From an uncultured Burkholderiales bacterium (GTDB lineage: Bacteria; Pseudomonadota; Gammaproteobacteria; Burkholderiales; Burkholderiaceae_C), in contig CAIZIT010000093.1 in assembly GCA_903933115.1 (NCBI GenBank), positions 1-64,000 of the forward strand: a stretch of DNA of 64,000 nt. The letters are read 5' to 3'. The position numbers were made by a program, and so were the translations under genes. The notes under the pieces were generated by a model. That model saw nothing but the letters and a program-made list of their open reading frames with translations, was not told where the DNA came from and ran no database searches. Positions 46,958 through 55,630 of this stretch are shown one piece after another (the first letter of the stretch is position 1; each line of letters opens with the position of its first letter).

Positions 46958-47739
46958 GAGACTTGAAGGCCATTCTAGAGGTCCAAGGCGCCAGCAAGCG
47001 TTTTGGGGGCTTGCAAGCCCTACAAAATGTTCACCTGAGGGTTGCGCCAGGTGAGGTTTATGGATTGATTGGCCCCAACGGTGCGGGCAAGACCACTTTT
47101 TTCAACGTCATCACGGGTCTTTACAAAGCCGATCAAGGCGACTTTTTCATTGGTCAAAAGAGGTACGAGCCCAGTGCCGTTGATCAAGTGGCCAAGGCGG
47201 GTATTGCCAGAACGTTTCAAAACATTCGGCTCTTCAAAGAGATGACGGTGCTTGAGAACGTGATGGTCGCGCAGCACATCAAAACCCATGTGGGCGTTTG
47301 GGGAGCGCTTTTACAAAGCGCGGCTTTCAAAGCGGAGGAGCGAGCCATCAAGGAGAGAGCTTTGTCGCTTTTGAGCTATGTGGGCATTGAGCACTTTGCG
47401 CATCAAAGGGCGAGAACTTTGAGCTATGGCGACCAGCGACGACTTGAGATTGCTCGCGCATTGGCCACCGAACCTTTGGTCTTGGCCCTTGATGAGCCCG
47501 CTGCTGGGATGAATGCCACAGAGAAGTTGGGCCTTCGAGATTTGATCCAAAAGATTCGTTCAAGCGGAGTGAGTGTGTTGTTGATCGAGCACGATGTCAA
47601 GTTGGTCATGGGCTTGTGTGACCGTGTGAGCGTTCTTGATGAGGGACATTTGATTTGTGAAGGTGCACCGGAGGAGGTTCAAAGCAACCCCAAAGTGATC
47701 CAAGCGTATTTGGGACTGGGGGCAGCGTCTGATGCATAA
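46954..47739 (+). CDS. livG: Branched-chain amino acid ABC transporter ATPase LivG
   Basis: The 261-residue ABC ATPase has Walker A GPNGAGKTTFFN, the LivG motif ARTFQNIRLF, signature LSYGDQRRLEIARAL, Walker B LVLALDEPAAGMN and the H-loop LLIEHD. It pairs with LivF. ATGA overlap with livM and an 8-base overlap with livF indicate one transcript. Confidence 0.95.
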   Translation: MRDLKAILEVQGASKRFGGLQALQNVHLRVAPGEVYGLIGPNGAGKTTFFNVITGLYKADQGDFFIGQKRYEPSAVDQVAKAGIARTFQNIRLFKEMTVLENVMVAQHIKTHVGVWGALLQSAAFKAEERAIKERALSLLSYVGIEHFAHQRARTLSYGDQRRLEIARALATEPLVLALDEPAAGMNATEKLGLRDLIQKIRSSGVSVLLIEHDVKLVMGLCDRVSVLDEGHLICEGAPEEVQSNPKVIQAYLGLGAASDA

Positions 47740-48451
47740 AGCACCTCTTTTAACGGTCAAGGACCTATGTGTGAGTTACGCCGGTATTCATGCCGTCAAA
47801 TCGATCTCGTTTGAGGTGAGAGAGGGCGAATGCGTGTGTTTGATTGGCTCCAATGGGGCTGGCAAGACCACCACGCTCAAAGCATTGACCCGTTTGTTAT
47901 CGATTGAGCGCGGTGAGATGGCGTTCGATGGCGAGAGCTTGGTGAAATTGTCGCCCTGGCAATTGGTCACCAAGGGTGTGGTGATGGTGCCCGAGGGACG
48001 GGGGATTTTCACACGCATGAGTGTGCAAGAGAACTTGAAGATGGGGGCCTACCTGAGGCGCAACGCCGAGGAGGTGGCCAAGGATGAGGAGAGGATGTTT
48101 ACAATCTTTCCCCGCTTGAAGGAGAGGAGACATCACCTGGGTGGTCATCTGTCTGGAGGAGAGCAGCAAATGCTCGCCATGGCTCGTGCCTTGATGGCTG
48201 CGCCCAGGCTGTTGATCTTGGATGAGCCCTCCATGGGCTTGTCGCCCATCATGGTGGAGAAGATATTTGAAGTGATTCGCCAACTGTCTCAAGAAGGCAT
48301 GACCATTTTGCTGGTCGAGCAAAACGCGACACAGGCTCTGCGTTTGGCCAAGCGTGCTTATGTGATCGAGTCGGGTGAGGTGGCTTTGAGTGGTGAGGCG
48401 CAAGCCTTGTTGCATGACCCCATGGTGAGGCAGGCCTATTTGGGGGCTTGA
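47732..48451 (+). CDS. livF: Branched-chain amino acid ABC transporter ATPase LivF
   Basis: The 239-residue ABC ATPase has Walker A GSNGAGKTTTLK, signature LSGGEQQMLAMARAL, Walker B LLILDEPSMGLSP and the H-loop LLVEQN typical of LivF. Its last 16 bases overlap the 3' end of the convergent flavoprotein gene. There is no room for a terminator between the two. Confidence 0.95.
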   Translation: MHKAPLLTVKDLCVSYAGIHAVKSISFEVREGECVCLIGSNGAGKTTTLKALTRLLSIERGEMAFDGESLVKLSPWQLVTKGVVMVPEGRGIFTRMSVQENLKMGAYLRRNAEEVAKDEERMFTIFPRLKERRHHLGGHLSGGEQQMLAMARALMAAPRLLILDEPSMGLSPIMVEKIFEVIRQLSQEGMTILLVEQNATQALRLAKRAYVIESGEVALSGEAQALLHDPMVRQAYLGA

Positions 48452-49515
48452 GAGACCGAATCGGCCAAGGACACAAAAGCGTCTGCAAAAAACTCATCCG
48501 TTGGCAGTCCGCCCAACAGAGCAAAGTCTTTTTTGGCCGCTTCCACCATCAAGGGTGAGCCACAGGCGTAGACTTGATGAGCTGACAAATCGGGGTGGTC
48601 TTGCAGCACCGCTTGGTGTACCCAGCCGGTTCGACCCTGCCAAGCATCTTCTTTGGTGGGTTCAGACAAGACGGGAATGTACTTCAAAGCGGGCCATCGT
48701 TGGACGACTTCTTGGACCCAGTGGTGCATGTACAAGTCGCTCAAGGTGCGAGCGCCCCAGTAAAGAGACAGGGGCTGACTTTGTAGTGAGGGGTCCTCAG
48801 AGCTCATGATGTGTTCAATGAGTGCTTTGATGGGCGCAAAGCCTGTGCCTGAGGCCAAGAAGATCATGGGCTTGTTGTTTGCACGCAAGAAAAAACCACC
48901 CATGGGTCCTTCAATTCTGAAGATCTCTTTGTCTTTGAGGCTCTTGAAGACGTGGTCTGTGAAAAGGCCACCTGGCATATGACGCAGGTGCAGCTCGATG
49001 CACTGAACCGCAACGTCTGAGTTGGACTGCGATTGGAGCGTCAAGGGCACGGCGTTGGCAATCGAGTAGCTGCGCTTTTGACCGTCTTTGAGTAAGAAAT
49101 CAATGAACTGACCCGCTTTGTATTCAAAGGTCTCGGTTTGAGGCAGTTGAAGTCTCAAGAGCATCACATCAGGCGCCAGTCTTTCTGAGGACATCAAACG
49201 CACGGGTAACTTTTTCACCACCGGCATGCCCACGTCAAGCACTTGTTTGGACTCCAAGACGATGTCGCTTTGCGCGGTTGCGCAGCACGTCAAGATGAAG
49301 CCATTGGCCACGTCTTCAGCGCTCAGGGCCCTCGCTTGGTGCTCGCCTTGGAGCACCTCGCCGCTTAGTTTTTTGCAACGACATGAGCCACATGCCCCAT
49401 CTTTGCATCCATAGGGCAAGGCCACGCCCGCTTGAATGCCTGCGAGCAAAATGTTGCCGCCTTCGGGAACAGTGAATTGGCGAGCGCTGGGCTCAATGGT
49501 GACGGTAAAACTCAT
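48436..49515 (-). CDS. [2Fe-2S] ferredoxin-NAD(P)H oxidoreductase, CDP-6-deoxy-glucoseen reductase-like
   Basis: The 359-residue protein joins an N-terminal plant-type [2Fe-2S] domain (C37, C42, C45 in CKDGACGSCRC and C77 in LTCCAT) to FAD (RSYSIANA) and NAD(P) domains (IFLASGTGFAPIKALIEH, ACGSPLMVEAAKKDF). It passes electrons from NAD(P)H to an acceptor. The AscD-like name is usual in databases. No deoxysugar genes are nearby, so the partner is probably an oxygenase or another acceptor elsewhere. Confidence 0.85.
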   Translation of the reverse strand: MSFTVTIEPSARQFTVPEGGNILLAGIQAGVALPYGCKDGACGSCRCKKLSGEVLQGEHQARALSAEDVANGFILTCCATAQSDIVLESKQVLDVGMPVVKKLPVRLMSSERLAPDVMLLRLQLPQTETFEYKAGQFIDFLLKDGQKRSYSIANAVPLTLQSQSNSDVAVQCIELHLRHMPGGLFTDHVFKSLKDKEIFRIEGPMGGFFLRANNKPMIFLASGTGFAPIKALIEHIMSSEDPSLQSQPLSLYWGARTLSDLYMHHWVQEVVQRWPALKYIPVLSEPTKEDAWQGRTGWVHQAVLQDHPDLSAHQVYACGSPLMVEAAKKDFALLGGLPTDEFFADAFVSLADSVSQAPK

Positions 49516-50124
49516 GGTGCTGGAGGTTGGGGTGTCGTGCAGGTCTTCAAGGGTGCAGGGGAGAGGACTTTATTTTAACCGCCACGAGCGCCAATAAGCT
49601 CAGCATCTCATTGAACTTCGGGCTTGAGGGGGGCGCTTATCTGCGTTGATCTGAAGAGGACAAGCACGCATGAGGTCGTCAATATGGAGGGATTCACTGG
49701 ATTGGAGGCTTCAAGCAGGTATTTCAAGCAAAGTTAAATCAAAGTTAAAGCAAAGTTCAAGCAGACCTTTTAAGCAGGTGAGTCAGCGCTCCAACCCCAC
49801 CGTTATCTCCATCGTCTAAGCCAACGTCCACTTCAACGATCACTTCAGCTCGTGTTTTTGAAAAATCAAAGTCCCACCCGTTGTGGTTCATCGGGGAGGG
49901 ACATTAATGTGAGAGAATTTTGAAAAAGGTGTTTGACCGATTTGCATTTTTCGGGTCAAGCGCTTGGAAGTCGTTTTGACAACAAATGGGCCCATGTCCC
50001 CGGTCGGCAACAACTCATATTTGTCTTCAAGGCCTCAGCTTGATGTTTTCAGTTCAAGGGTTTCAGTCTTAACTTCTCAAGTCTCATCACTCACATTTCA
50101 TTATTCACCCCCCATCTCTCACTC
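49516..50124. other. 609-base gap with no recognisable gene
   Basis: I find no coding region with support, no tRNA and no recognised RNA family. It contains a three-copy 11-bp repeat at 49729-49761 and should hold promoters for the divergent genes on both sides. Its size, large for this window, leaves room for a small RNA that I cannot identify. Confidence 0.5.
49729..49761. repeat. 11-bp tandem repeat, three copies
   Basis: CAAAGTTAAAT, CAAAGTTAAAG and CAAAGTTCAAG follow each other without spacing. The unit resembles no known binding site to me. Confidence 0.9.
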
Positions 50125-51054
50125 ATGACCTCACCCCGAACCCCCATGGGCGCATTGCCCGTTCGCTTTAGACGCCCACGAGTCTTGGTGGTGGGCTGTG
50201 GAGATGTGGGCACAAGAGCCTTGCCCTCATTGGTCAAGCACTGCCAAGTGGTGGTGTTGACGAGCAACCCCGAAAAAAAGCTTCCCCTGAGGGAACATGG
50301 GGTGAGGCCCCTACTGGGCAATTTGGACGACCCGATCAGCCTTCGAAGGCTGGCGGGTCTTTCTGAGCGTGTTTTGCATCTCGCGCCTCCAGGTCCCAGA
50401 GGTCTTGAGGACCATCGAACCCGTGCTTTGTTGAGAGCGCTGTCCCTCAGGACCCGGCCTCAAAAGGTGCTTTACGGCTCGACAACGGGTGTGTACGGCA
50501 ACTGCCACGGCGATTGGGTGAAGGAAACGCGAGTGCTCCAGCCCATGAGTGAGCGGGCCATTCGCCGCGTCGATGCGGAGATGCAGTTGAGGGACTGGGT
50601 CAAAGCGGCCGGGGTGCCTATCGGCTTGAACGTGCTCAGAATACCGGGCATTTATGCCTTGGACAGAGAGGGAGGCACCCCCATCGATCGCGTTAAAAAA
50701 GGCATGCCCGTGCTCCAAGAAGAAGAGGACGTGTACACGAATCACATTCATGCCGATGATTTGGCCCGTGCCTGTGTGATCGCTTTGTTCAAAGGCAACC
50801 CTTTGCAAGCCATTCATGTGAGCGATGATGCCCAAATGAAGATGGGAGACTACTACAGCCGTGTCGCAGATTGGTTCAATTTGCCCCCTCCAAAGAGAAT
50901 GTCATTTGAAGAGTTGACGCGCCATTTGAGTCCCATGCAAATGAGCTTTTTATCGGAGTCGAGAAGGCTAGACAACAAGAGAATGAAAGAAAGTTTGGGG
51001 CTGGTGTTGAGGTACCCCAGCCCCAAAGAGGGCTTGGGTGTTGAGCGATCGTAG
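50125..51054 (+). CDS. NAD-dependent epimerase/dehydratase family protein
   Basis: The 309-residue protein has an N-terminal dinucleotide loop VLVVGCGDVGTRAL, an atypical extended-SDR segment YGSTTGVYGNCHGDW and IPGIYALDREGG. The canonical catalytic Tyr-x3-Lys is not clear, which resembles the YeeZ-type atypical group. Substrate unknown. The C-terminal part (LGLVLRYPSPKEGL) is typical of this group. No strong ribosome site precedes ATG 50125. Confidence 0.8.
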   Translation: MTSPRTPMGALPVRFRRPRVLVVGCGDVGTRALPSLVKHCQVVVLTSNPEKKLPLREHGVRPLLGNLDDPISLRRLAGLSERVLHLAPPGPRGLEDHRTRALLRALSLRTRPQKVLYGSTTGVYGNCHGDWVKETRVLQPMSERAIRRVDAEMQLRDWVKAAGVPIGLNVLRIPGIYALDREGGTPIDRVKKGMPVLQEEEDVYTNHIHADDLARACVIALFKGNPLQAIHVSDDAQMKMGDYYSRVADWFNLPPPKRMSFEELTRHLSPMQMSFLSESRRLDNKRMKESLGLVLRYPSPKEGLGVERS

Positions 51055-51089
51055 CGCTTCACGCCACGGATTTCTAACTGGTGCTTGAC

Positions 51090-52211
51090 TCAGCGCTGAA
51101 GGTTCATGGCGCTTGTGAAGATGTGCTGTGCTTGTCTCGGTAAGCACCTCCAATATTGTTTGCTCGCACTCACCTGGGCGTTCAAGCTCGCCGCAGCCTG
51201 CCAAGTCCACCTCGGTTGATAGAGAAAGGCCCTGGCGAGCGCGACCAAATCGGCTTGACCCGAGGAGATGATCTCATTGGCTTGTTGGGCCTCGGTGATC
51301 AGTCCCACAGCGATCGTGGTGAGTGCCGATTGGGCTTTGACTTGCTGAGCAAAACCGACTTGGTAATTGGGCCCCACTTCAACTTTTTGCGCACTGCTCA
51401 CGCCTCCAGAGGAGATGTGAACAAAGTCTGCACCCAAAGCTTTGAGCAGGGTGCTCAATTGAGCGGTCTCTTCGGGCGTCCATCCCCCTTCCACCCAGTC
51501 ATGGGCCGAGATGCGCATGCCCAAAGCGCCCGAGAATTTGGCCCTGACGGCCGTGAACACCTCCAGAGGAAAGCGCACTCGGTTGTCAAAGCTGCCACCG
51601 TATTGATCCGTTCTTTGGTTGGCGATGGGGGAGAGAAATTGATGCAACAAATAGCCATGTGCGGCGTGCAACTCGATCGCGTCGATGCCGATGTGTTGTG
51701 CACGGATGGCCGATTGCACAAAGGCCTCTCTCACCTGTGCCATGCCTTGGGGGTCCAGAGCTTTGGGTTCTCGTTCGTGCGCTTGGTGGGCAATGGCTGA
51801 GGGCCCCACGGTGCTCCAGCCGCCTTTGTCGAGGTCAAGCAAGGCACCCCCATCCCAGGGTGCTGCGCTCGAGGCCTTTCGACCCGCATGGCTCAGTTGA
51901 ATGGCAACAGGCATGTGAGGCGCGAGTCGCCTGGCACGCTGTAGTTTGTCCTCTAAAGCGCTGGCGCTCGCATCGTCCCACAGCCCCAAACAAAACGGGG
52001 TGATGCGCCCCTCTCGCTGCACCGCAGTGGCTTCGAGAATCATCATCGCAGAGCCCGAATTCAGTAAATTGGCCCAATGCATCAAGTGCCAATCGCTGGC
52101 GCATCCCTCTGTCGCAGAGTACTGACACATGGGGGCGATCACCACACGGTTGGCCAATTGCAAGGGGCCGCGGGGTGAGCTCAGTTCGTAGGGTTGGAAT
52201 AAAGAGGTCAT
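51090..52211 (-). CDS. Old yellow enzyme family NADH:flavin oxidoreductase (NamA/YqjM-like)
   Basis: The 373-residue FMN TIM-barrel enzyme has VVIAPMCQYSA, QLSHAGRKAS, the active-site pair HAAHGYLLHQFLSP, the arginine in RISAHDWVEGG and a C-terminal ADLVALARAFLYQPRW. It reduces activated C=C bonds in enones using NAD(P)H. The C-terminus resembles the YqjM class. It is convergent with the epimerase gene, 35 bases apart. Confidence 0.92.
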   Translation of the reverse strand: MTSLFQPYELSSPRGPLQLANRVVIAPMCQYSATEGCASDWHLMHWANLLNSGSAMMILEATAVQREGRITPFCLGLWDDASASALEDKLQRARRLAPHMPVAIQLSHAGRKASSAAPWDGGALLDLDKGGWSTVGPSAIAHQAHEREPKALDPQGMAQVREAFVQSAIRAQHIGIDAIELHAAHGYLLHQFLSPIANQRTDQYGGSFDNRVRFPLEVFTAVRAKFSGALGMRISAHDWVEGGWTPEETAQLSTLLKALGADFVHISSGGVSSAQKVEVGPNYQVGFAQQVKAQSALTTIAVGLITEAQQANEIISSGQADLVALARAFLYQPRWTWQAAASLNAQVSASKQYWRCLPRQAQHIFTSAMNLQR

Positions 52212-52565
52212 GAAAAAATTTTCTAAGATGAAGCAGTGTCAAAAAAACGAGAAACCCTAAGGTTTTGCCGTTCGCTTTAAGGGTGTTGGGGTGCGAGAAA
52301 CGCTATGGGTGTCGCCGCACAGAGGTGAAAGTTTAAGGGCGACAAGCGCTTTTGGAAGCGAGACATGAGGACTTAGGCCTAGAGTCAGGGGGCCATTCTT
52401 TGCGAAATTCATGGCGATATTCACAGCGTCCTTCAAATCGCCATTTAGAGTGCCATTTAAAGCGCCATTTAAAGCGCCATTCAAGGCATTGCTCAAAATC
52501 ATTTCGCTCACAAAAAAGCCACTCGGTTGTTGCACCCCTTTGTCTCGCTTGAAGATGACGTTTCT
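52212..52565. other. 354-base gap with 12-bp repeat array
   Basis: The gap between the OYE gene and the Bug gene has no supported gene. It contains a 12-bp array at 52441-52488. A 92-codon open frame on minus (52257-52535) translates it as tetrads such as ALNG, but I see no ribosome site or homology. Confidence 0.6.
52441..52488. repeat. 12-bp tandem repeat, four clear copies
   Basis: CCATTTAGAGTG, CCATTTAAAGCG (twice) and CCATTCAAGGCA are contiguous. Decayed copies seem to extend to about 52393. The period is a multiple of three, so the minus frame stays open and reads ALNG-like tetrads. Confidence 0.92.
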
Positions 52566-53585
52566 TTATTGAGCCTCAATTTTGGCTTCATGAATGGCTT
52601 TGGCCCACTTGGCCGTTTCCAGTTTGCTTCTCTGTGCAAGCGCCTCAGGCGTGCTCGGATCGGCCTCAAACCCAAGGTCCACAAAGCGCTCTTGGATGTC
52701 TTTGCTGGACGCAGCGTTGTTGGAGGCTTTGTTGAGTTTGGCGATGATGTCTTTGGGGGTGCCTGCGGGTGCAAAGCTTGCAAAGTAAGCGATCAACTCA
52801 TAGCCCTTCAAGCCCAAAGCCTCGTTGACGGTGGGCAACTCAGGGATGGCTTTGGAGCGTTGCGTGGAGGTGACCGCCAAGCCGCGAATCTTACCGGCCT
52901 TGACTTGGGGGAGCATCACTGCAAAGTCGGCTGTGAACATCATCACTTGACCCCCAATCAAATCGGTCATGGCCGTGGGGCCACTTTTATACGGAATGTG
53001 ATTGAGTTCAATGCCCGCCATGCCTGCAAGCATGGCGGTGGAGACCAATTGGGAGGTGGAGGCGCTCGCAAAAGTCACCATGCCTGGTTTTTGTTTGGCC
53101 ATGTTCACCAAATCCTTGAGCGTTTTGACACTCACTTCGTTGTTCACCGCCACGATCAAGGGCACCGAGCCCATGAAGGCGACCGGTGCAAAGGCGGTGT
53201 CTTGATCGTAGGGGAGTTTTTTCATCAAACTCTTCAAAGCCGCATTGGTGCTGTTGGTCCCAAAGAGCAGTGTGTAACCATCTGCTGGCGCTTTGGCGAC
53301 AAAGTCTGCGCCAATCATGCCATTGACCCCCACTTTGTTCTCCACGACCAAGGGTTGCTCCAACTCGTCGGACATTTTGGACGCAAAGGCGCGTCCAATT
53401 TGATCGGTGGCAGAGCCAGCGGCAAAGGGGATGATCACTTTGATGGGTTTGTTGGGATAATTTTGCGCCCAAGCTGAGGTGAGGCTCAGGCCAAGCGACA
53501 GGCATGCGCCAATCATGAGCGTGCTTAAAGAGGTGCTGCGAGTCCATGAATTGGAGGGTGAGGGTGAAGACAGCAAATGGGCCAC
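52566..53585 (-). CDS. Bug-family (TctC) periplasmic solute-binding protein
   Basis: The 339-residue protein has a rather long n-region and a signal peptide ending about TSAWAQNYP. It then has PIKVIIPFAAGSATDQIGR, VENKVGVNGMIGADFV and HIPYKSGPTAMTDLIGG. It is an orphan: no tctAB genes lie beside it. GTG 53585 has AGGAG seven bases upstream. It is probably a carboxylate-binding protein with an unknown ligand. Confidence 0.9.
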   Translation of the reverse strand: MAHLLSSPSPSNSWTRSTSLSTLMIGACLSLGLSLTSAWAQNYPNKPIKVIIPFAAGSATDQIGRAFASKMSDELEQPLVVENKVGVNGMIGADFVAKAPADGYTLLFGTNSTNAALKSLMKKLPYDQDTAFAPVAFMGSVPLIVAVNNEVSVKTLKDLVNMAKQKPGMVTFASASTSQLVSTAMLAGMAGIELNHIPYKSGPTAMTDLIGGQVMMFTADFAVMLPQVKAGKIRGLAVTSTQRSKAIPELPTVNEALGLKGYELIAYFASFAPAGTPKDIIAKLNKASNNAASSKDIQERFVDLGFEADPSTPEALAQRSKLETAKWAKAIHEAKIEAQ

Positions 53586-54006
53586 GGGTTTACTCCTTGA
53601 AGATGGGGTGAGCAGCTTGATGCCAGGCAGGCGTGTGAGGCATGTGAGGCGTGCAGGGATGCACGGCGTGTGCCCAACCCCAGCGAAGGGGTCGCTGAAT
53701 CCGAGCTACCCCACCGAGCTGCTTCTAAGAGATTGTAGGGGTGTGGATGTTTTCGGGCAACTTGGGGTTTCACCCTCAAGGACTGGGAGAAAGAGCCCAG
53801 GAAATTCAAGCCCTCCGTCGTGTCAGTACGTGACGCTCAGGAAGGATCAGTGAAGAGACCGCAAGGGTCATGGAAATGAGAAAGGGGTTGGAGAGTCAAT
53901 GAAGATCGGTTGCGAGAAAGAAATCTCTTTCATCGTGATCCCCAGCATTGGACTCTTTATAATGCATTGCTTGCTCGAGAGAAAAACAATGCGCTGATGA
54001 ATCCAA
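53586..54006. other. 421-base gap before the tRNA-Leu gene
   Basis: No supported gene is visible. It contains a short 9-bp duplication (TGTGAGGCA at 53634-53651) and should hold the promoter of the Bug gene and the 3' end of the tRNA transcript. A long frame running from 53910 into cysM crosses the tRNA and is not coding there. Confidence 0.5.
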
Positions 54007-54094
54007 TGGTGCCGAAGGCCGGAATCGAACCGGCACGGTGTTTTGCACCGGCAGATTTTGAATCTGCTGCGTCTACCTATTTCGCCACTTCGGC
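54007..54094 (-). tRNA. tRNA-Leu (anticodon CAA)
   Basis: On minus the 88 bases fold as a class II tRNA. The acceptor stem GCCGAAG pairs with CTTCGGC. A long variable arm follows an anticodon stem GCAGA/TCTGC with loop TTCAAAA, giving anticodon CAA. The T arm GCCGGTTCGATTCCGGC is intact, and CCA is encoded. It reads TTG, the commonest leucine codon in the window. Its 5' end is only 22 bases from the cysM start. Confidence 0.96.
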
Positions 54095-54113
54095 TAAAGC
54101 GTTGAAGACACGT

Positions 54114-54144
54114 ATTATGACACATTCAAGAACAAAATTTCCAA
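54114..54144 (-). promoter_or_regulatory. Candidate tRNA-Leu promoter inside the cysM start
   Basis: On minus, CATAAT (54114-54119) could be the -10 and TTGGAA (54139-54144) the -35, with a 19-base spacer. A start about seven bases downstream would leave a leader of roughly 12 bases. The -10 overlaps the cysM ATG. Confidence 0.35.
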
Positions 54145-55034
54145 CTTTAGAAGATGCAATCGGTAATACGCCCTTGGTTAGGCTCCAAAGAGTCGAACAA
54201 TCGTCGCTTTTACTCAACGGCAACGTGGTTTTAGGTAAATTGGAGGGCAACAATCCGGCGGGTTCTGTGAAAGATCGGCCCGCGGTCTCGATGATTGCTC
54301 GCGCCGAAGAGCGCGGCGAGATCCAAATGGGGGATGCCTTGATTGAAGCCACTTCTGGCAACACGGGCATCGCCTTGGCCATGGCCGCGGCCATCAAGGG
54401 CTACAAAATGATTTTGATCATGCCCGAGGACCTCTCGATCGAGCGTGTTCAGACCATGAAGGCCTTTGGCGCGGAGTTGATCCTGACCCCGAAGGCTGGG
54501 GGGATGGAGTATGCAAGAGATTTGGCCTTGAAGATGCAGTCTGAGGGCAAGGGTCGCGTGCTGGACCAATTTGGCAACCCCGACAACCCCAGAATTCACT
54601 ATGAAACCACGGGACCTGAGATTTGGAGGGACACGCATGGCGAGATCACGCATTTTGTGAGCGCCATGGGCACAACGGGCACCATCACGGGTGTCTCCAA
54701 ATATTTAAAGGAACAAAACCCCTCCATTCGCATTGTGGGCGCTCAACCCTCTGAGGGCTCCAGGATCCCTGGCATCAGAAAATGGCCCGAAGCGTATTTG
54801 CCCTCCATTTACGACCCCGCGGGCGTGGATGAATTGGTGCTGGTGAGTCAAGCCGATGCGGAGGACATGTGTCGTCGCTTGGCCAAGGAGGAGGGCTTGT
54901 TTGCGGGCATCTCTGCTGCCGGGGCTTGCTGGGTGGCGCTTGAAATTGCCAAAAAAGTCAAGAACGCCACCGTGGTGTTCATCGTTTGTGACCGAGGCGA
55001 TCGGTACTTATCTACCGGTGTTTTTCCAGCATGA
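54117..55034 (+). CDS. cysM: Cysteine synthase B
   Basis: The 305-residue PLP enzyme has the lysine site GNNPAGSVKDRPA, the glycine-rich ATSGNTGIALAMAAA phosphate loop and VSAMGTTGTITGVSKYL. It makes cysteine from O-acetylserine and sulfide or thiosulfate. I start at ATG 54117 (MTHSRTKFPTLEDAIGNTPL); the upstream open frame crosses the tRNA. It overlaps the NUDIX gene by 4 bases. Confidence 0.95.
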   Translation: MTHSRTKFPTLEDAIGNTPLVRLQRVEQSSLLLNGNVVLGKLEGNNPAGSVKDRPAVSMIARAEERGEIQMGDALIEATSGNTGIALAMAAAIKGYKMILIMPEDLSIERVQTMKAFGAELILTPKAGGMEYARDLALKMQSEGKGRVLDQFGNPDNPRIHYETTGPEIWRDTHGEITHFVSAMGTTGTITGVSKYLKEQNPSIRIVGAQPSEGSRIPGIRKWPEAYLPSIYDPAGVDELVLVSQADAEDMCRRLAKEEGLFAGISAAGACWVALEIAKKVKNATVVFIVCDRGDRYLSTGVFPA

Positions 55035-55561
55035 GCGAGTTCAAGTTTTGTCCCCTGTGCAGCGCGAGCTTGTCTTGGGTCAAAAGGCTTGAAGATGAGG
55101 CGCAGGTCACTCGCTTGAGGTGTTCGTCTTGTGCTTGGACGCATTGGAACAATCCAACGCCAGTCTTGGCGGCCATCGTGCAGTGGAAGGGAAAGATCCT
55201 ATTGGCTCGAAATGCAGCTTGGAGCGAAAGGCGCTTTGCCTTGATTGCGGGCTTCATGGAAGCCAATGAGTCACCCCAAGAGGGCGTTGCGCGTGAGGTC
55301 TTTGAAGAGACCCAACTCGAGGTTCGGCAATGGAACTTGGTGGGGGTCTACGATTTCCAAAAGAAAAACCAGATCTTAATCGTCTATCATGTCGTGGCTG
55401 ATGGAGAGGTGCGCTTGAGCAAAGAGTTGCTTGAGTACCAACTCTATGAGCCCCAAGACATCATTTGTTGGCCCACGGGAACTGGATATGCCGTTGCCGA
55501 TTGGCAAAGAAGCCTAGGCATTGAGCCTGTGTTCAAAGCTTGGGAAGACAGGATCGGGTGA
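55031..55561 (+). CDS. NUDIX hydrolase with N-terminal zinc ribbon
   Basis: The 176-residue protein has two Cys pairs (CPLCSASL, CSSCAW) forming a zinc ribbon, then the Nudix box from GFMEANES to REVFEET (about residues 73-92). The Gly near the box end is replaced by Gln. It resembles the NudC-like group that hydrolyses nucleoside diphosphate derivatives, but the full N-terminal domain of NADH pyrophosphatase is missing. It is coupled to cysM. Confidence 0.87.
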   Translation: MSEFKFCPLCSASLSWVKRLEDEAQVTRLRCSSCAWTHWNNPTPVLAAIVQWKGKILLARNAAWSERRFALIAGFMEANESPQEGVAREVFEETQLEVRQWNLVGVYDFQKKNQILIVYHVVADGEVRLSKELLEYQLYEPQDIICWPTGTGYAVADWQRSLGIEPVFKAWEDRIG

Positions 55562-55630
55562 GCTCCATTCATGTGGCCGTCAAGACATGAATTGGCGCTC
55601 CTCCATTCATCATCAAACATCACACACAAC

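Noticed and set aside
52257-52535. 92-codon frame on minus through the 12-bp array
   Set aside because: It has no ribosome site and no homology; period-three repeats keep frames open by chance. Kept only as a finding.
52527-53477. 316-codon open frame on plus
   Set aside because: It is antisense to the third Bug gene and has no family similarity.
53910-54116. Long frame upstream of cysM in the same frame
   Set aside because: It runs through the tRNA-Leu gene antisense; homology to cysteine synthase begins only at 54117.
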